Numbered from the stretch's first letter, positions 16,872-25,935 are shown. The stretch: 64,000 nucleotides of DNA from Kineosporiaceae bacterium (GCA_016713225.1 JADJPO010000004.1:434001-498000), one strand, 5' to 3'. Notes: a model not told the origin generated them from the sequence alone. Translations and numbers: made by a program.

Positions 16872-17575
16872 GAGTCCTGGTACTCACCGCCGGCACCGCC
16901 CTGTCGAGTACGCGGGTGACCGAGGTCGGCGAGTCGCTCCGGGCAGCCGGTGGCGACGACCTCGAGATCGACCTGTTCACCTGGCGCGCCATGGAATCCA
17001 CCCAGGGCCTGCGCTCGGCCACGATCCTCGGCCCGGTGACGCGCTACGTCCCGCCGCCCCCCAAGCCCGAGGACGCCGTCCGCGTGGCGGCGTCCCGTCC
17101 GGCGGCGCGCGCCTCGACCACCGACGCGATGGCCCCGCCCGAGGACTCGTCCGAGACCGGCGCGGAGGGAAGGGACACCGCAGACACCACAGACGGCACA
17201 GACGCCACCGACACCGACGAATCCGCAACCTCGGACGCCACGCCCCTGACGCTGCGCCGGATGGCCGGCACGGTGCGGTGGGGCACCAAGCGCAAGATCA
17301 TCAAGGCTCGTCGGAGCAAGCCCTACCAGGCGGTGCGCCGCGCCGTCCGGGGTGGCATCGCCCGGCAGTTCGCCACCAAGGCCCGCCGCGACCCGGCGGT
17401 GCTGGCCTGCGCCGAGAACGCCCAGCTGGTGCTGGCGCTGGACTCCGGCGCCATCTCGGCGGCGTGGTGGATCGCCCGGCGCGTCCCGGCACCGCCGGTG
17501 GTCTCCGGCCTGGCGGCCGCCGAGCGCGAGCTGCGCGCGATCAGACGCCCCGAGCGCCAATCGCTGGCGCACTGA
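16868..17575 (+). CDS. Small GT-associated protein, domain X (copy 2)
   Basis: This 235-residue protein is coupled to the GT4 gene by an ATGA overlap. The N-terminus is MRVLVLTAGTALSSTRVTEV. A low-complexity Thr/Asp/Ala segment (about residues 98-125) follows, then a basic helix-like region (RRMAGTVRWGTKRKIIKA) and the conserved end block AQLVLALDSGAISAAWWIAR. It matches copy 1 and the end of the 3039-4802 protein in the first and last blocks; the middle differs. The family is unknown to me. The strand-helix pattern could be half of a Rossmann-like fold, but that is a guess. The 3' end overlaps the convergent gene by 35 bp. Confidence 0.7.
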   Translation: MRVLVLTAGTALSSTRVTEVGESLRAAGGDDLEIDLFTWRAMESTQGLRSATILGPVTRYVPPPPKPEDAVRVAASRPAARASTTDAMAPPEDSSETGAEGRDTADTTDGTDATDTDESATSDATPLTLRRMAGTVRWGTKRKIIKARRSKPYQAVRRAVRGGIARQFATKARRDPAVLACAENAQLVLALDSGAISAAWWIARRVPAPPVVSGLAAAERELRAIRRPERQSLAH

Positions 17576-18650
17576 GCACGGCGGCGATCGCCGCCGCGAA
17601 CTCGTCGTACCCGGTACCGGACGCCGCCCGCGTCGCGGTCTGCGCGGCGGTGCGCCACCGGTCCAGCCGTGAGGCATCGGCCGTGAGCGCGCGCAGCACG
17701 ATGGCCGTGGCCGCGGCGCTCTCCGGCCCCGAGGGCACCACGGCGCCCGCACCGAACTGCTGCACGATGGCCGCCTGCCGCGGCAGGTCGCTGCAGATCA
17801 CGCCCAGCCCGGCCGCCAGGTACTCCCCCAGCTTGCTGGGTACGGCGTCCCGAAAGGCCGGGGTGTCCGCCAGCAGGCACAACCCGACCCACGCGCCCGC
17901 GGCCACCGCCCATGCCTGAGTGGGCGGCATCCGGCCGTGCAGCCGAACCCGGCCGGCGACGTCGGCGGCGGCCAACCGCTCGTGCAGCGCTGCGGCGTCC
18001 GCCGGCGCCACCGGACCGATCACGTCCAGCGTCCAGCCGGGCGCGGCCGCAATGGCCTCGACCATGACGAACGCGCCTCGGCTGGCCCGCACGTCGCCGA
18101 TGTAGACGGCCCGCGGAACCGGTTCGGGCGCCACCGGTTCGGGGATCATCGAGGTGTCCGGCAGGTTGCGCAGCACGTGGCGGCGACGGGCCGTGGCCGG
18201 CGGCACGTGGTCGTCGGCCACCACCGTCAGATCGGCCCGACGAGCGGCCAGGTCGGCCACCCGCACCAGCACCGCGGCCACCGTTCCCGCCGGACCGCGC
18301 GCCCAGGCCCGGTCGCGCAGCAGGGCGGCGTAGTCCTCGTGGACGTCGACCACCAACCGGCGCCGGCGCACCCGGGCCGCGGGCCAGGTCGCCACGGCGG
18401 AGTCCGGGTCGAGGGTCATCAGCAGCCGGCCCCGCGCCCGCCAGCCCAGCCCGGCCGCCAGCAGCGCCCGGCCGACCGGACCGCGCCGGGCCCGGGTGCG
18501 CACCTGCGCGCCGTCCGGGCCGTCGGTGGCCTCGCCCAGGCCGAGCACCTCGACGCTCAGCCCGGCACGGCGCAGGGCGGCCACCTCGCGGTGCAGCCGG
18601 GCATCGGCCACATCGTGGCCGCTGGTCAGGATCGAGACGTCCGGCCTCAC
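17541..18650 (-). CDS. GT-B glycosyltransferase
   Basis: This protein has 369 residues from GTG 18650, 17 bp after the exporter ATPase gene. The N-terminus VSILTSGHDVADARLHREVA is a shortened version of the GT4 N-terminal pattern in this island. VVDVHEDYAALL, LTVVADDHV, AVYIGDVRASRGAFVMVEAI, RVRLHGRMPPTQAWAVAA and SKLGEYLAAGLGVICSDLP complete a GT-B fold with the donor loop at the end. It is the last gene of the export operon (GT2, GT4, permease, ATPase, this gene), so it probably acts on the exported polymer. Its end overlaps the convergent domain X gene. Confidence 0.82.
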   Translation of the reverse strand: MRPDVSILTSGHDVADARLHREVAALRRAGLSVEVLGLGEATDGPDGAQVRTRARRGPVGRALLAAGLGWRARGRLLMTLDPDSAVATWPAARVRRRRLVVDVHEDYAALLRDRAWARGPAGTVAAVLVRVADLAARRADLTVVADDHVPPATARRRHVLRNLPDTSMIPEPVAPEPVPRAVYIGDVRASRGAFVMVEAIAAAPGWTLDVIGPVAPADAAALHERLAAADVAGRVRLHGRMPPTQAWAVAAGAWVGLCLLADTPAFRDAVPSKLGEYLAAGLGVICSDLPRQAAIVQQFGAGAVVPSGPESAAATAIVLRALTADASRLDRWRTAAQTATRAASGTGYDEFAAAIAAVLSAPAIGARGV

Positions 18651-18667
18651 GAGCGCGCTCGCGCCGG

Positions 18668-19549
18668 TCAGAGGTCTTCGAGGGAGAAGGACTCCTCGCC
18701 GACCTGCATGAACCGGTTGTAGGCCGCGATGACGTCCTCGGGGTGACCGTGCATCATCAACTTGCCCTTGTGCAGCCAGATGGCGTCGTTGCACAACTCA
18801 CGGACGCTGCCCAGGGCGTGGCTGACCAGGAACATGGCGCGCGAGCTCTTCATCAGCTCGCTCATCTTGTCGGCGGCCTTCTTCTTGAAGATGGCGTCAC
18901 CGGCCGACAGCGCCTCGTCGATCATGAGGATGTCGGGCTTCATGTGCACGGCGACCGAGAACGCCAGCCGGCTGAACATGCCCGAGGAGTAGGTCCGCAT
19001 CGGGGCGTCCATGAAGTCACCGATGTCGGCGAAGTCGGCGACCTCCTCGGCGCGCTCCTCGACCTCCTTGCGGCTCAGTCCGGAGGCCAGACCACCCAGG
19101 ATGACGTTCTCGCGCCCGGACAGCTGCCCGTTGAAGCCGACGCCGAGCGCCAGCAGGGTGCTCACCCGGCCGTAGACCTCGATCCGGCCCGAGGTGGGGG
19201 GCAGGATGCCGGCCAGGGCGCGCATCAGGGTCGACTTACCGGCGCCGTTGGCGCCGATGATGCCCAGCGACGTGCCCACCGGGACGTCGAAGGTGACGTT
19301 CTTGACCGCCTCGATCTCGCGGACGGCACGCTCGCCCCGCCCGAACCGCACGATGGCGTTCTTGAACGTCGGGATCCGCTCGAAGGTGGTGCGGTAGGTG
19401 ATCGAGACGTCCTGCACCCGGACGGCGGCCGGCCCGGCCGCGCGAAGCGCCCGCGCCGCGTCGGCCTCGGCTCGTACGGCCCGACGGGCAGCCTCTTCGT
19501 CGTCGAAGCCCGCGGCGGTGGTCTGGTCAGATACGGACAGCGAAATCAC
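18668..19549 (-). CDS. wzt: Polysaccharide ABC exporter, ATP-binding subunit (Wzt/TagH type)
   Basis: This protein has 293 residues. The GTG 19549 start has a GGGAG ribosome-binding site and lies inside the end of the permease gene. The nucleotide-binding domain shows Walker A GANGAGKST, signature YSSGMFSRLAFSVAVH, Walker B DILMIDEALSAGD and H-loop LVSHAL. The sequence FNGQLSGRENV is typical of the Wzt/TagH exporters of O-antigen and teichoic acid. No C-terminal carbohydrate-binding extension is present, so chain recognition of that kind is not expected. It powers export of the glycopolymer made by this island. Confidence 0.93.
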   Translation of the reverse strand: MISLSVSDQTTAAGFDDEEAARRAVRAEADAARALRAAGPAAVRVQDVSITYRTTFERIPTFKNAIVRFGRGERAVREIEAVKNVTFDVPVGTSLGIIGANGAGKSTLMRALAGILPPTSGRIEVYGRVSTLLALGVGFNGQLSGRENVILGGLASGLSRKEVEERAEEVADFADIGDFMDAPMRTYSSGMFSRLAFSVAVHMKPDILMIDEALSAGDAIFKKKAADKMSELMKSSRAMFLVSHALGSVRELCNDAIWLHKGKLMMHGHPEDVIAAYNRFMQVGEESFSLEDL

Positions 19550-20417
19550 GCTCCCGGGACATGAAGTACCACGCCCCCAACAGGGCCGCCCCGACCGTCC
19601 AGCCCACCGCACCGGCCCACATCTGCCACGGCGGCATGCGCGAGCCCACCAGCAGCTCGGTGAACCCGCCGAGCAACGAGTACAGCGGGTTGAGGTAGAG
19701 CAGCTGCTCGACCCCGGCCTTCGAGGCATAGCTCTTCAGGTGCTGAACGGTCATGATCACCGGCGACAGGTACAACCAGATCCGGATGAAGTACGGCAGG
19801 AACGCCGCCGTGTCCCGGAAGTAGACCTGCAAGGTGGCGAAGATCGCGGCCAACCCGGCGGAGAAGATGACGATCATGAACAGGAACACCAGGGACAGCG
19901 CAGTCTTCCAGCTGAACTGCCGGTTCGGCGCGAGCAGGTAGAACGCCAGCCACACCGGGATGGTCGGCAAGAACCGGTAGAACGCGGTGCGGACCGCCGA
20001 CAACGGCAGCAACAGCCGCGGGAAGGCGGTGTTGAGCAACAGCCGCCCCCCGCCGACCACCGAGGCAGCGCCCGTACTCATACAGCCGCTGATGAAGTAG
20101 AAGGTGAACAGCCCGGCGGTGAGGTGGGCGAAGAAGTCCATCCCCTGCGATTGCCGCGACAACACGTTGACCAGCAGGTAGTACACCAGGGCCAGCAGCA
20201 GCGGGTTGAGCACCAGCCAGATCTGGCCGAAGACGGTGCGGGTGTTCGCGGCCCGGATGCCCGAGCGGGACATCTCGGCGGCGAACTCCCGCCGCTCCCA
20301 CAGCTCGCGGAAGTACGGCCCCAGCTTCTTGGGCAGACCGGCACGGTGCGGCTCGTAGACGTGCAGGGTCTCCGACGACAGCGGGCCGGGTCGCGCCACG
20401 TCAGCAGGGGTCGTCAT
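19527..20417 (-). CDS. wzm: Polysaccharide ABC exporter, permease subunit (Wzm/TagG type)
   Basis: This 296-residue ABC-2 membrane protein has about six transmembrane segments, including WLVLNPLLLALVYYLLVNVL, ALSLVFLFMIVIFSAGLAAI and YLSPVIMTV. The N-terminal amphipathic region (PYFRELWERREFAAEMSRSG) and the ending typical of TagG/Wzm are present. The ATG start at 20417 overlaps the GT4 gene end by 17 bp, and the ATPase start is embedded in its 3' end, so the three are coupled. It forms the channel for a lipid-linked wall polysaccharide. Confidence 0.92.
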   Translation of the reverse strand: MTTPADVARPGPLSSETLHVYEPHRAGLPKKLGPYFRELWERREFAAEMSRSGIRAANTRTVFGQIWLVLNPLLLALVYYLLVNVLSRQSQGMDFFAHLTAGLFTFYFISGCMSTGAASVVGGGRLLLNTAFPRLLLPLSAVRTAFYRFLPTIPVWLAFYLLAPNRQFSWKTALSLVFLFMIVIFSAGLAAIFATLQVYFRDTAAFLPYFIRIWLYLSPVIMTVQHLKSYASKAGVEQLLYLNPLYSLLGGFTELLVGSRMPPWQMWAGAVGWTVGAALLGAWYFMSRERDFAVRI

Positions 20418-21756
20418 GCTCGTGTTCCCCGACCTCTCTCGTAGTGCGAGGGCTGCCGCCCGACGCAGTGCGTGACCAGCGACCAGCGTAGTCGACGCCA
20501 GTGACCGCGTCGGCCCGCTCGCCCGCATCCGGCACCGGCTCGGAGCCGGCCGCGGGGGCGGCCACCGGAACGTCGCCCAGCTGGGCGTACAAAGCGGTCA
20601 ACGCGGCGGCGTCCGCCTCCCACGACAGGGCCGGGGCCGCCGTCCGGACGGCGTCACACAGCGCGCCGTAGCGCTCACCCGCCCGCTGCAACGCCGCCAG
20701 CAGCGAGGCCGCATCCCCCGGGCGGTACAGCTCCCCCACACCGTGGTGCCGCACGATCGCCCCGAGCTCACCGACGTCGGTGGCCACCACCGGCACCCCG
20801 ACGTGCACCGCGTGGAACAGCTTGTTCGGCATCGCCAGCCGGTGGTTGACCCAGCGGTCGGAATGGGTGACCAGCGCCAGCCCGGCCTCGGCCAGCAGGT
20901 CGTCGACGGCCTCGACCGAGCGGGCGGGCTCGACGCGAGCGCGGCCGGGGTCGAAGGCCGCCAGCCAGGTCTCGTCGGCCGGGCCGACCAGGGTGATCGG
21001 CAGGTCGGTGCCGCGGCTGGCCTCGGCGATGGTCTCGAGTTCGCGGTAGGGCGCCAACCGCCCCGCGTAGACCGCGCCCACCGGGGCGTCCAACCGGTGG
21101 CGGGTGACTCGCTGCCCGCCGTCCCCCGGCCCGCCCTCGGACGGTTCGGCCTGCAGCGGGAAGGTGTTGCGCACCACGTGCACGTGCCGCCAGCCGTAGG
21201 CCTGCCGCAACGCGGCGGCGACACCGTCCCCCACCGTGATCACCGCCGCCGCCCGGGACCCGAGCTCGGCCTCGACGGCACGCTCGCGGCGGGCCTGCCA
21301 CGGCGTCGGGCGTCCGATGCGCGGCCGGCCCGACCACAGCTCGTGGCTGTCGTAGACCAGGGGCACCCCGGCGCGCCGGGCCAGCCGATCGCCCACCTCG
21401 AGAGCGGTGAAGTCGTGGGCGTGCACGACGTCGTACTCGCGCTGCGCCCCGTCCGCCTCGGCACCCGTCGCCCACCGGCCGAAGGCCTGGTTGCGGTGGG
21501 TGGGCAGCAGCAGCCATCGGGCGGTGCGGGCGGGCGGGCTCAGCCGGCGCCGCGACAGCGAGGGCGCGCCGTCCGGCCGGAACACCGACGAGGCCCCCAC
21601 CGACGAGGCGGTGACGCCGTCCGGGGGCTGCCAGCCGGTGGGCACCTGCTTGCCGATCACATGGACGCAGTGCCCGGCCCGGGCCAGCGTGGTGGCCTCA
21701 CGCAGCACTCGGGTGTCCGAGGCCAGCGAGGTCGCGACCAGCATGAGGATGCGCAC
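20401..21756 (-). CDS. GT4 glycosyltransferase
   Basis: This protein has 451 residues from GTG 21756. It belongs to the same group as the first half of 322-3042 and 6178-7806: ILMLVATSLASDTRVLREA, VVHAHDFTALEVGDRLA, LVYDSHELWSGRP, VITVGDGVAAALRQAYG, VYAGRLAPYRELE and NKLFHAVHVGVPVVATDVG. The C-terminal 60 residues are low-complexity and poorly conserved. It is the second gene of the export operon, overlapping the permease start, so a role in assembling the exported chain is likely. The sugar specificity cannot be read from sequence. Confidence 0.85.
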   Translation of the reverse strand: MRILMLVATSLASDTRVLREATTLARAGHCVHVIGKQVPTGWQPPDGVTASSVGASSVFRPDGAPSLSRRRLSPPARTARWLLLPTHRNQAFGRWATGAEADGAQREYDVVHAHDFTALEVGDRLARRAGVPLVYDSHELWSGRPRIGRPTPWQARRERAVEAELGSRAAAVITVGDGVAAALRQAYGWRHVHVVRNTFPLQAEPSEGGPGDGGQRVTRHRLDAPVGAVYAGRLAPYRELETIAEASRGTDLPITLVGPADETWLAAFDPGRARVEPARSVEAVDDLLAEAGLALVTHSDRWVNHRLAMPNKLFHAVHVGVPVVATDVGELGAIVRHHGVGELYRPGDAASLLAALQRAGERYGALCDAVRTAAPALSWEADAAALTALYAQLGDVPVAAPAAGSEPVPDAGERADAVTGVDYAGRWSRTASGGSPRTTREVGEHEHDDPC

Positions 21757-21795
21757 GGGGGTCCTGTCGTCCGATCGATTCGTCGGCTCGCCGGT

Positions 21796-22884
21796 TCAGC
21801 CGACGTCGGCCGGTGCCGGAGCGCGGCGGGCCAGGCGCCTCGGGCTGGTCAGGAAGCCGATACCCCAGCTCACGTGCATCGTGGCGTACACCACCGGCAG
21901 ACTCGCCACCGACCGCAGCGACAGGCCCTTGGCGGTCAGCGCCGTGGCGCCCAGCACGCCCAGCAGGTAGCCACCGGGCACGATCAACGCCCACGGCGAG
22001 ACCAGTGCCCCGACGGTCCCCGCCGCGCACGCCAGGACGACGGCCGGCGGCGTCAGGTAGCGCAGGCTCACCGTCTCGGGGTGCTGGCGCATCACCACCC
22101 GACGCCACCGGCCGTAGTGGAAGTACTGCCGGGCCAGCGCCTTCAGGCTCGACCGCGGCCGGTAGGTCACCTGCAGGTCGGGGGTGAACCAGACCGTGTG
22201 GCCGGCACTGCGGATGCGGTGGTTGAGCTCCCAGTCCTGCGCCCGCAGGAACGACTCGTCGTACCCGCCGAGGTGGTCGAGCACCTCGCGGCGGAACACC
22301 CCGAGGTAGACGGTGTCGGCCGGCCCGGGCTCACCGCCGGTGTGGAACCGGGCGCCGCCGACCCCGAAGATGCTGCGCATCGCGGTCGCCACGGCCCGGG
22401 TGAAGTCGGTGGTGCCCTCGGCGGCCATGACGCCGCCGACGTTGGCCGCCCCGGTCTGTTCGAGCAGCCGGACGGCGGTGGCGATGTAGCCGGGATTGAG
22501 CAGGCCGTGCCCGTCGACCCGCACCACGATCGGGTGGCGTGAGGCGGCGATGGCGGCGTTCAGCGCATTGGGCGTACGTCCGGTCGGGTTGGGCACGGTG
22601 CGCACCCGAGGATCGGCGGCGGCCAGCGCCGCGGCGACCTCGTCGGTGCGGTCGGTGCTCGGGCCGAGCGCCAGCACCACCTCGAGCTGACCCGGGTACC
22701 CCTGAGCGAGGATCCGGGTCACCGACTCGTGCAGGTGACGTTCCTCGTTGAGCACCGGGACGACGACCGACACCGGCGGCCAGGTGGCATCGCCGGAGCT
22801 GTCACCGGTCAGGCCCGACGCGGGACCTGGTGGGGTGGGACTCGGTGAGGTGGGACCCGGTGGGGTGGGAATGGTCGCGGACAT
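21796..22884 (-). CDS. GT2 family glycosyltransferase (ExoA-like)
   Basis: This protein has 362 residues from ATG 22884, with ribosome-binding site GGAGG. After a Pro/Thr-rich N-terminus encoded by short repeats, the GT-A domain shows VSVVVPVLNEERHLHES, VLALGPSTDRTDEVAA, a DXD-like site IVVRVDGHGLLNP (DGH in place of DAD), YLGVFRREVLDHLGGYDES and QDWELNHRIRSAG as the catalytic-base region. Two or more membrane segments lie at the C-terminus (PPAVVLACAAGTVGALVSPW onward). It resembles succinoglycan ExoA-type membrane-associated transferases that extend a lipid-linked chain on the cytoplasmic side. It is the first gene of the export operon. Confidence 0.88.
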   Translation of the reverse strand: MSATIPTPPGPTSPSPTPPGPASGLTGDSSGDATWPPVSVVVPVLNEERHLHESVTRILAQGYPGQLEVVLALGPSTDRTDEVAAALAAADPRVRTVPNPTGRTPNALNAAIAASRHPIVVRVDGHGLLNPGYIATAVRLLEQTGAANVGGVMAAEGTTDFTRAVATAMRSIFGVGGARFHTGGEPGPADTVYLGVFRREVLDHLGGYDESFLRAQDWELNHRIRSAGHTVWFTPDLQVTYRPRSSLKALARQYFHYGRWRRVVMRQHPETVSLRYLTPPAVVLACAAGTVGALVSPWALIVPGGYLLGVLGATALTAKGLSLRSVASLPVVYATMHVSWGIGFLTSPRRLARRAPAPADVG

Positions 22885-22963
22885 CGCCTCCGACGGTAGC
22901 CCAGAATCCTCGGTGCCGATCGACGCTCGCCGCAGGCGCAGGGCAGAACCCGCAGAACCCACC

Positions 22964-24685
22964 TCAGGCCGGCGAACAGGCGGCCGCGACGTCCTCGGGA
23001 GCGGCCTTGGCGGCGTCCGCGCTCGAGATCGGCGACGGCGCCACCGACGGCGAGACGGCCTTGCGGGTGGCGGCCGACGAGACCTGCACGCCGTTGAGGC
23101 CACCGGCGCCGGGGATCGCGACCAACGACGGCGAGGCGGTCGGCGAGACCTTGGCGGACGGCGTGGCCGACTCCTTGCGCGAGGTCACCAGGGCCTGGAC
23201 CACCCGGTCGTGGATCAGGGCGAAGTCGGGGTAGGCCGGGTTCACCAGCGGCGGCACGAACGCCACACTGCTGATCTTCTGGCTCTTGCCCTTGCTGCCC
23301 AGGGTGATGAACGTGGCCAGGTCGGACGCCGGGATGTCGGTGCTCATGACGTCCTGCGCCGCCGCGGCGATCCCCTGGAACTTGGCCAGCAGCGTGCTGG
23401 GGTCCATCTGCCCGACCATGGCGTTCATGACGCAGCGTTGCCGGGCCATGCGGGCATAGTCGTTGGCACCGTGGCGCGACCGCGCGTACCAGAGCGCGTG
23501 ATAGCCGTCGAGGTGCTGGGTTCCGGGTTCGATGTAGCCGGACACCTTCGAGGTGCCACCACCGATCGGCACCCGTTCGCGAACCGTCAGATCGATGCCG
23601 CCCATGGCATCGATCAACCGCCGGAAGCCCTTGAGGTCGACCAGGACGTAGTAGTTGACCTCGAGGCCGGTGACGCCCTCGACGGCCTGCTTCATCGCCT
23701 CGGCCCCGGCATCGCGCACCCCCGGGAAGGCGGCCTTGTGCTCGCTGCCCCAGGTGTAGATGCCGTTCAACAGGCACTTGTCACCGCAGGTCCAGCCCTG
23801 CGGAAGCGCCTTGGCCGCGGCCGAGCCCTCGGGGAAGCGGACGTTCTCGAGATTGCGGGGCAGGCCGAACAGCACCGTCCGCCCGGTCGTGGCGTCGATG
23901 CTGGCCAGCGTCATGCTGTCGGGTCGGGTGCCGACGCGATCGGGGCCGGCGTCCCCGCCGAGCAGCAGCACGTTGTACCGGCCCGCCACGGCGGCCGACT
24001 CGGCACCCACACCGAACACGCCGTCCAGCAGGTTCGCCGCCGCCCACGTGCGGCGACCGGCGCCCAGCACCGGCAGGCTGGTCACCAGCACGGCCACCAC
24101 CAGCAGGCCGGTCATGCCCAGGCGAGCCCGGCGCGGCAGTAACACCGGCCGCCCCAACCGCCAGGCGTCCACCACCAGCACCGGCCACACCACCGCGACG
24201 GCATACAGGAACACCGCGACCAGGATCAGTACCAGCGAGCTGGTCACCAGGTGCAGCACGACCGTCCGGGCCACGAACCACAACCCGGCGAGGACGACGA
24301 CCAGCCCCACCACACCGAGCCAGATCCGCACCGCCAGCCGCCCCACCCACCGGTTGCCGGCGGCGAGCTGAGCGGCGCCGGGCACCACCAGGGTGAGCAG
24401 GATCAGGAACACGGCCCGGACGACGCGCTGACGCACCGGCAGGGCATCGGGGCGACGCATCGGCTCGGTGGTGGGCCGCGGTCTGCCCGGGCGCGAGGCG
24501 GGCCGGCGATTCGGCCCGACCTCGGTTCGGGATGCGGGCCGCACGGACTGACGCGATGCTGGGCGTGCTGCGGGACGCGATGCCGGGCGCGAGGCATCGG
24601 GCCGGTCGGCCGTCGGCGGGCCGGGTGCGGGCGCGGCGTCCGTGACCACCACGTCGTCGGTGATCACCGTGCCGTCATGCCCCAT
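22964..24685 (-). CDS. LytR-CpsA-Psr (LCP) family glycopolymer ligase
   Basis: This protein has 573 residues from ATG 24685, where GATACT ends six bases before the start. A cytoplasmic Arg/Pro/Ser-rich N-terminus is followed by about four membrane segments (residues ~85-200), more than the usual one. The LCP domain follows: YNVLLLGGDAG, GTRPDSMTLASID, VLFGLPRNLENV, GLEVNYYVLVDLKGFRRLID, LDGYHALWYARSR and YARMARQRCVMNAMV. The Arg/Asp residues that bind the pyrophosphate of lipid-linked substrates are kept. The C-terminus is Ser/Pro/Ala-rich. LCP proteins transfer wall polymers from a lipid carrier to peptidoglycan, so it probably attaches the polymer made by this island. Confidence 0.9.
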   Translation of the reverse strand: MGHDGTVITDDVVVTDAAPAPGPPTADRPDASRPASRPAARPASRQSVRPASRTEVGPNRRPASRPGRPRPTTEPMRRPDALPVRQRVVRAVFLILLTLVVPGAAQLAAGNRWVGRLAVRIWLGVVGLVVVLAGLWFVARTVVLHLVTSSLVLILVAVFLYAVAVVWPVLVVDAWRLGRPVLLPRRARLGMTGLLVVAVLVTSLPVLGAGRRTWAAANLLDGVFGVGAESAAVAGRYNVLLLGGDAGPDRVGTRPDSMTLASIDATTGRTVLFGLPRNLENVRFPEGSAAAKALPQGWTCGDKCLLNGIYTWGSEHKAAFPGVRDAGAEAMKQAVEGVTGLEVNYYVLVDLKGFRRLIDAMGGIDLTVRERVPIGGGTSKVSGYIEPGTQHLDGYHALWYARSRHGANDYARMARQRCVMNAMVGQMDPSTLLAKFQGIAAAAQDVMSTDIPASDLATFITLGSKGKSQKISSVAFVPPLVNPAYPDFALIHDRVVQALVTSRKESATPSAKVSPTASPSLVAIPGAGGLNGVQVSSAATRKAVSPSVAPSPISSADAAKAAPEDVAAACSPA

Positions 24686-24808
24686 CCCCGCAGTATCACT
24701 GCGGCCGTGGCCGATCATTCGAAGGCGCGCGGTGAGTTCGCCCGATGCGCGACCAGCGGGCTGAATCGGCCCAAATCGACCGGCATCCGCCGCGGTAGGT
24801 TCCTGGCC

Positions 24809-25873
24809 ATGAGTGGCACGGCATCGAAGGCCGCAGCCGGCACCCTGCGGCCGATCGACTGGGACCCAACCGGCGCGTGGATCCGCGTGTTGGACCAGAC
24901 CCGGCTGCCCCACGAGCTGGTCTTCCTCGACGTGACCGACGTGGATCAGTTGATCGAGGCCATCGGGCGGTTGGCGGTGCGGGGTGCGCCGGCGCTGGGA
25001 GTGGCCGGGGCGCTGGGCGTGGCGCTCGCCGTCCGTACCCTGCCCCCGGACGCCGCGGCCGAGGCGATCACCCGATTACGGGCCGCGCGGCCCACGGCGG
25101 TGAACCTGGCCCGCGGCGTCGACCTGGCGGCGTCCGCCATCGCGGGCACGGCGCCGGGACCGGAGCGCGACGAGGCCGTACTCGCCGTCGCGCTGGCGCT
25201 GCGCGACGCCGAGATCGCGGCCTCGATCGCCCTGGCGCGGCGCGGCGCCGACGAGCTGTACCGGGTGCTGCCGGATCGGCGCCGGCTGGCCTTGCTGACC
25301 ATCTGCAATTCCGGCGCGCTCGCCGCGGTCGAGCACGGCACCGCGCTCGCGGTGGCCGAGCAGGTGTGGCGCGACGGCCGGCTCGATCGCGTGATCGCCT
25401 GCGAGACCCGGCCGCTGTTGCAGGGTGCGCGACTGACCGCGTGGGAGCTGACCCGCCTCGGCGCCCCGTTCGACCTGATCGTGGACGCCGCAGCGGCCTC
25501 GCTGATCCGCCGCGGGCTGGTCGACGCCGTGCTGGTCGGGGCCGACCGGATCGCGGCGAACGGCGACACAGCCAACAAGGTGGGCACGTTCGCGCTGGCC
25601 CTGGCCGCCCGGCACGCGCGACCCGCCGAGGCCGGTGGCGCCGTGCCGTTCTACGTGGTGGCGCCCGAGTCGACCCTCGATGCGGCCACCCCGGACGGCG
25701 CCGCGATCGTCATCGAGGACCGCGGCCGCGACGAGGTGGTGGCGCTGCACGGCGTCCGGATCGCCCCGGACGGTGCGAGCGCTCTCAACCCGGCGTTCGA
25801 CGTCACGCCGGCCGACCTGATCACCGGCATCGTCACCGACCGCCGCATCATTCACCCCGCCAACCCTCGGTGA
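24809..25873 (+). CDS. mtnA: S-methyl-5-thioribose-1-phosphate isomerase
   Basis: This protein has 354 residues from ATG 24809; TAGGTT ends seven bases upstream. MtnA converts methylthioribose-1-phosphate to methylthioribulose-1-phosphate in methionine salvage. The catalytic cysteine lies in LLTICNSGALAAVEHGTAL and the catalytic aspartate in VGADRIAANGDTANKVGT. GRLAVRGAPALGVAGALG is the phosphate-binding region. Length is normal. No other salvage genes are in the window, so it may work with distant genes or in recycling 5'-deoxy sugars. The stop codon lies inside the palindrome that follows. Confidence 0.94.
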   Translation: MSGTASKAAAGTLRPIDWDPTGAWIRVLDQTRLPHELVFLDVTDVDQLIEAIGRLAVRGAPALGVAGALGVALAVRTLPPDAAAEAITRLRAARPTAVNLARGVDLAASAIAGTAPGPERDEAVLAVALALRDAEIAASIALARRGADELYRVLPDRRRLALLTICNSGALAAVEHGTALAVAEQVWRDGRLDRVIACETRPLLQGARLTAWELTRLGAPFDLIVDAAAASLIRRGLVDAVLVGADRIAANGDTANKVGTFALALAARHARPAEAGGAVPFYVVAPESTLDAATPDGAAIVIEDRGRDEVVALHGVRIAPDGASALNPAFDVTPADLITGIVTDRRIIHPANPR

Positions 25874-25926
25874 TCATGTAATTCGTGCACAAAACGTGCA
25901 CGAATTACATGATCACCGAGGGTTGG
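25860..25926. terminator. 31-bp perfect inverted repeat containing the mtnA stop codon
   Basis: The arms 25860-25890 and 25896-25926 are perfect complements around the loop AAAAC. The core GTGATCATGTAATTCGTGCA matches the palindrome at 13946-14009 with one change. It includes the mtnA stop (25871-25873) and sits between convergent genes, so it is probably a bidirectional terminator. Confidence 0.82.
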
Positions 25927-25935
25927 TGGGGTCGC

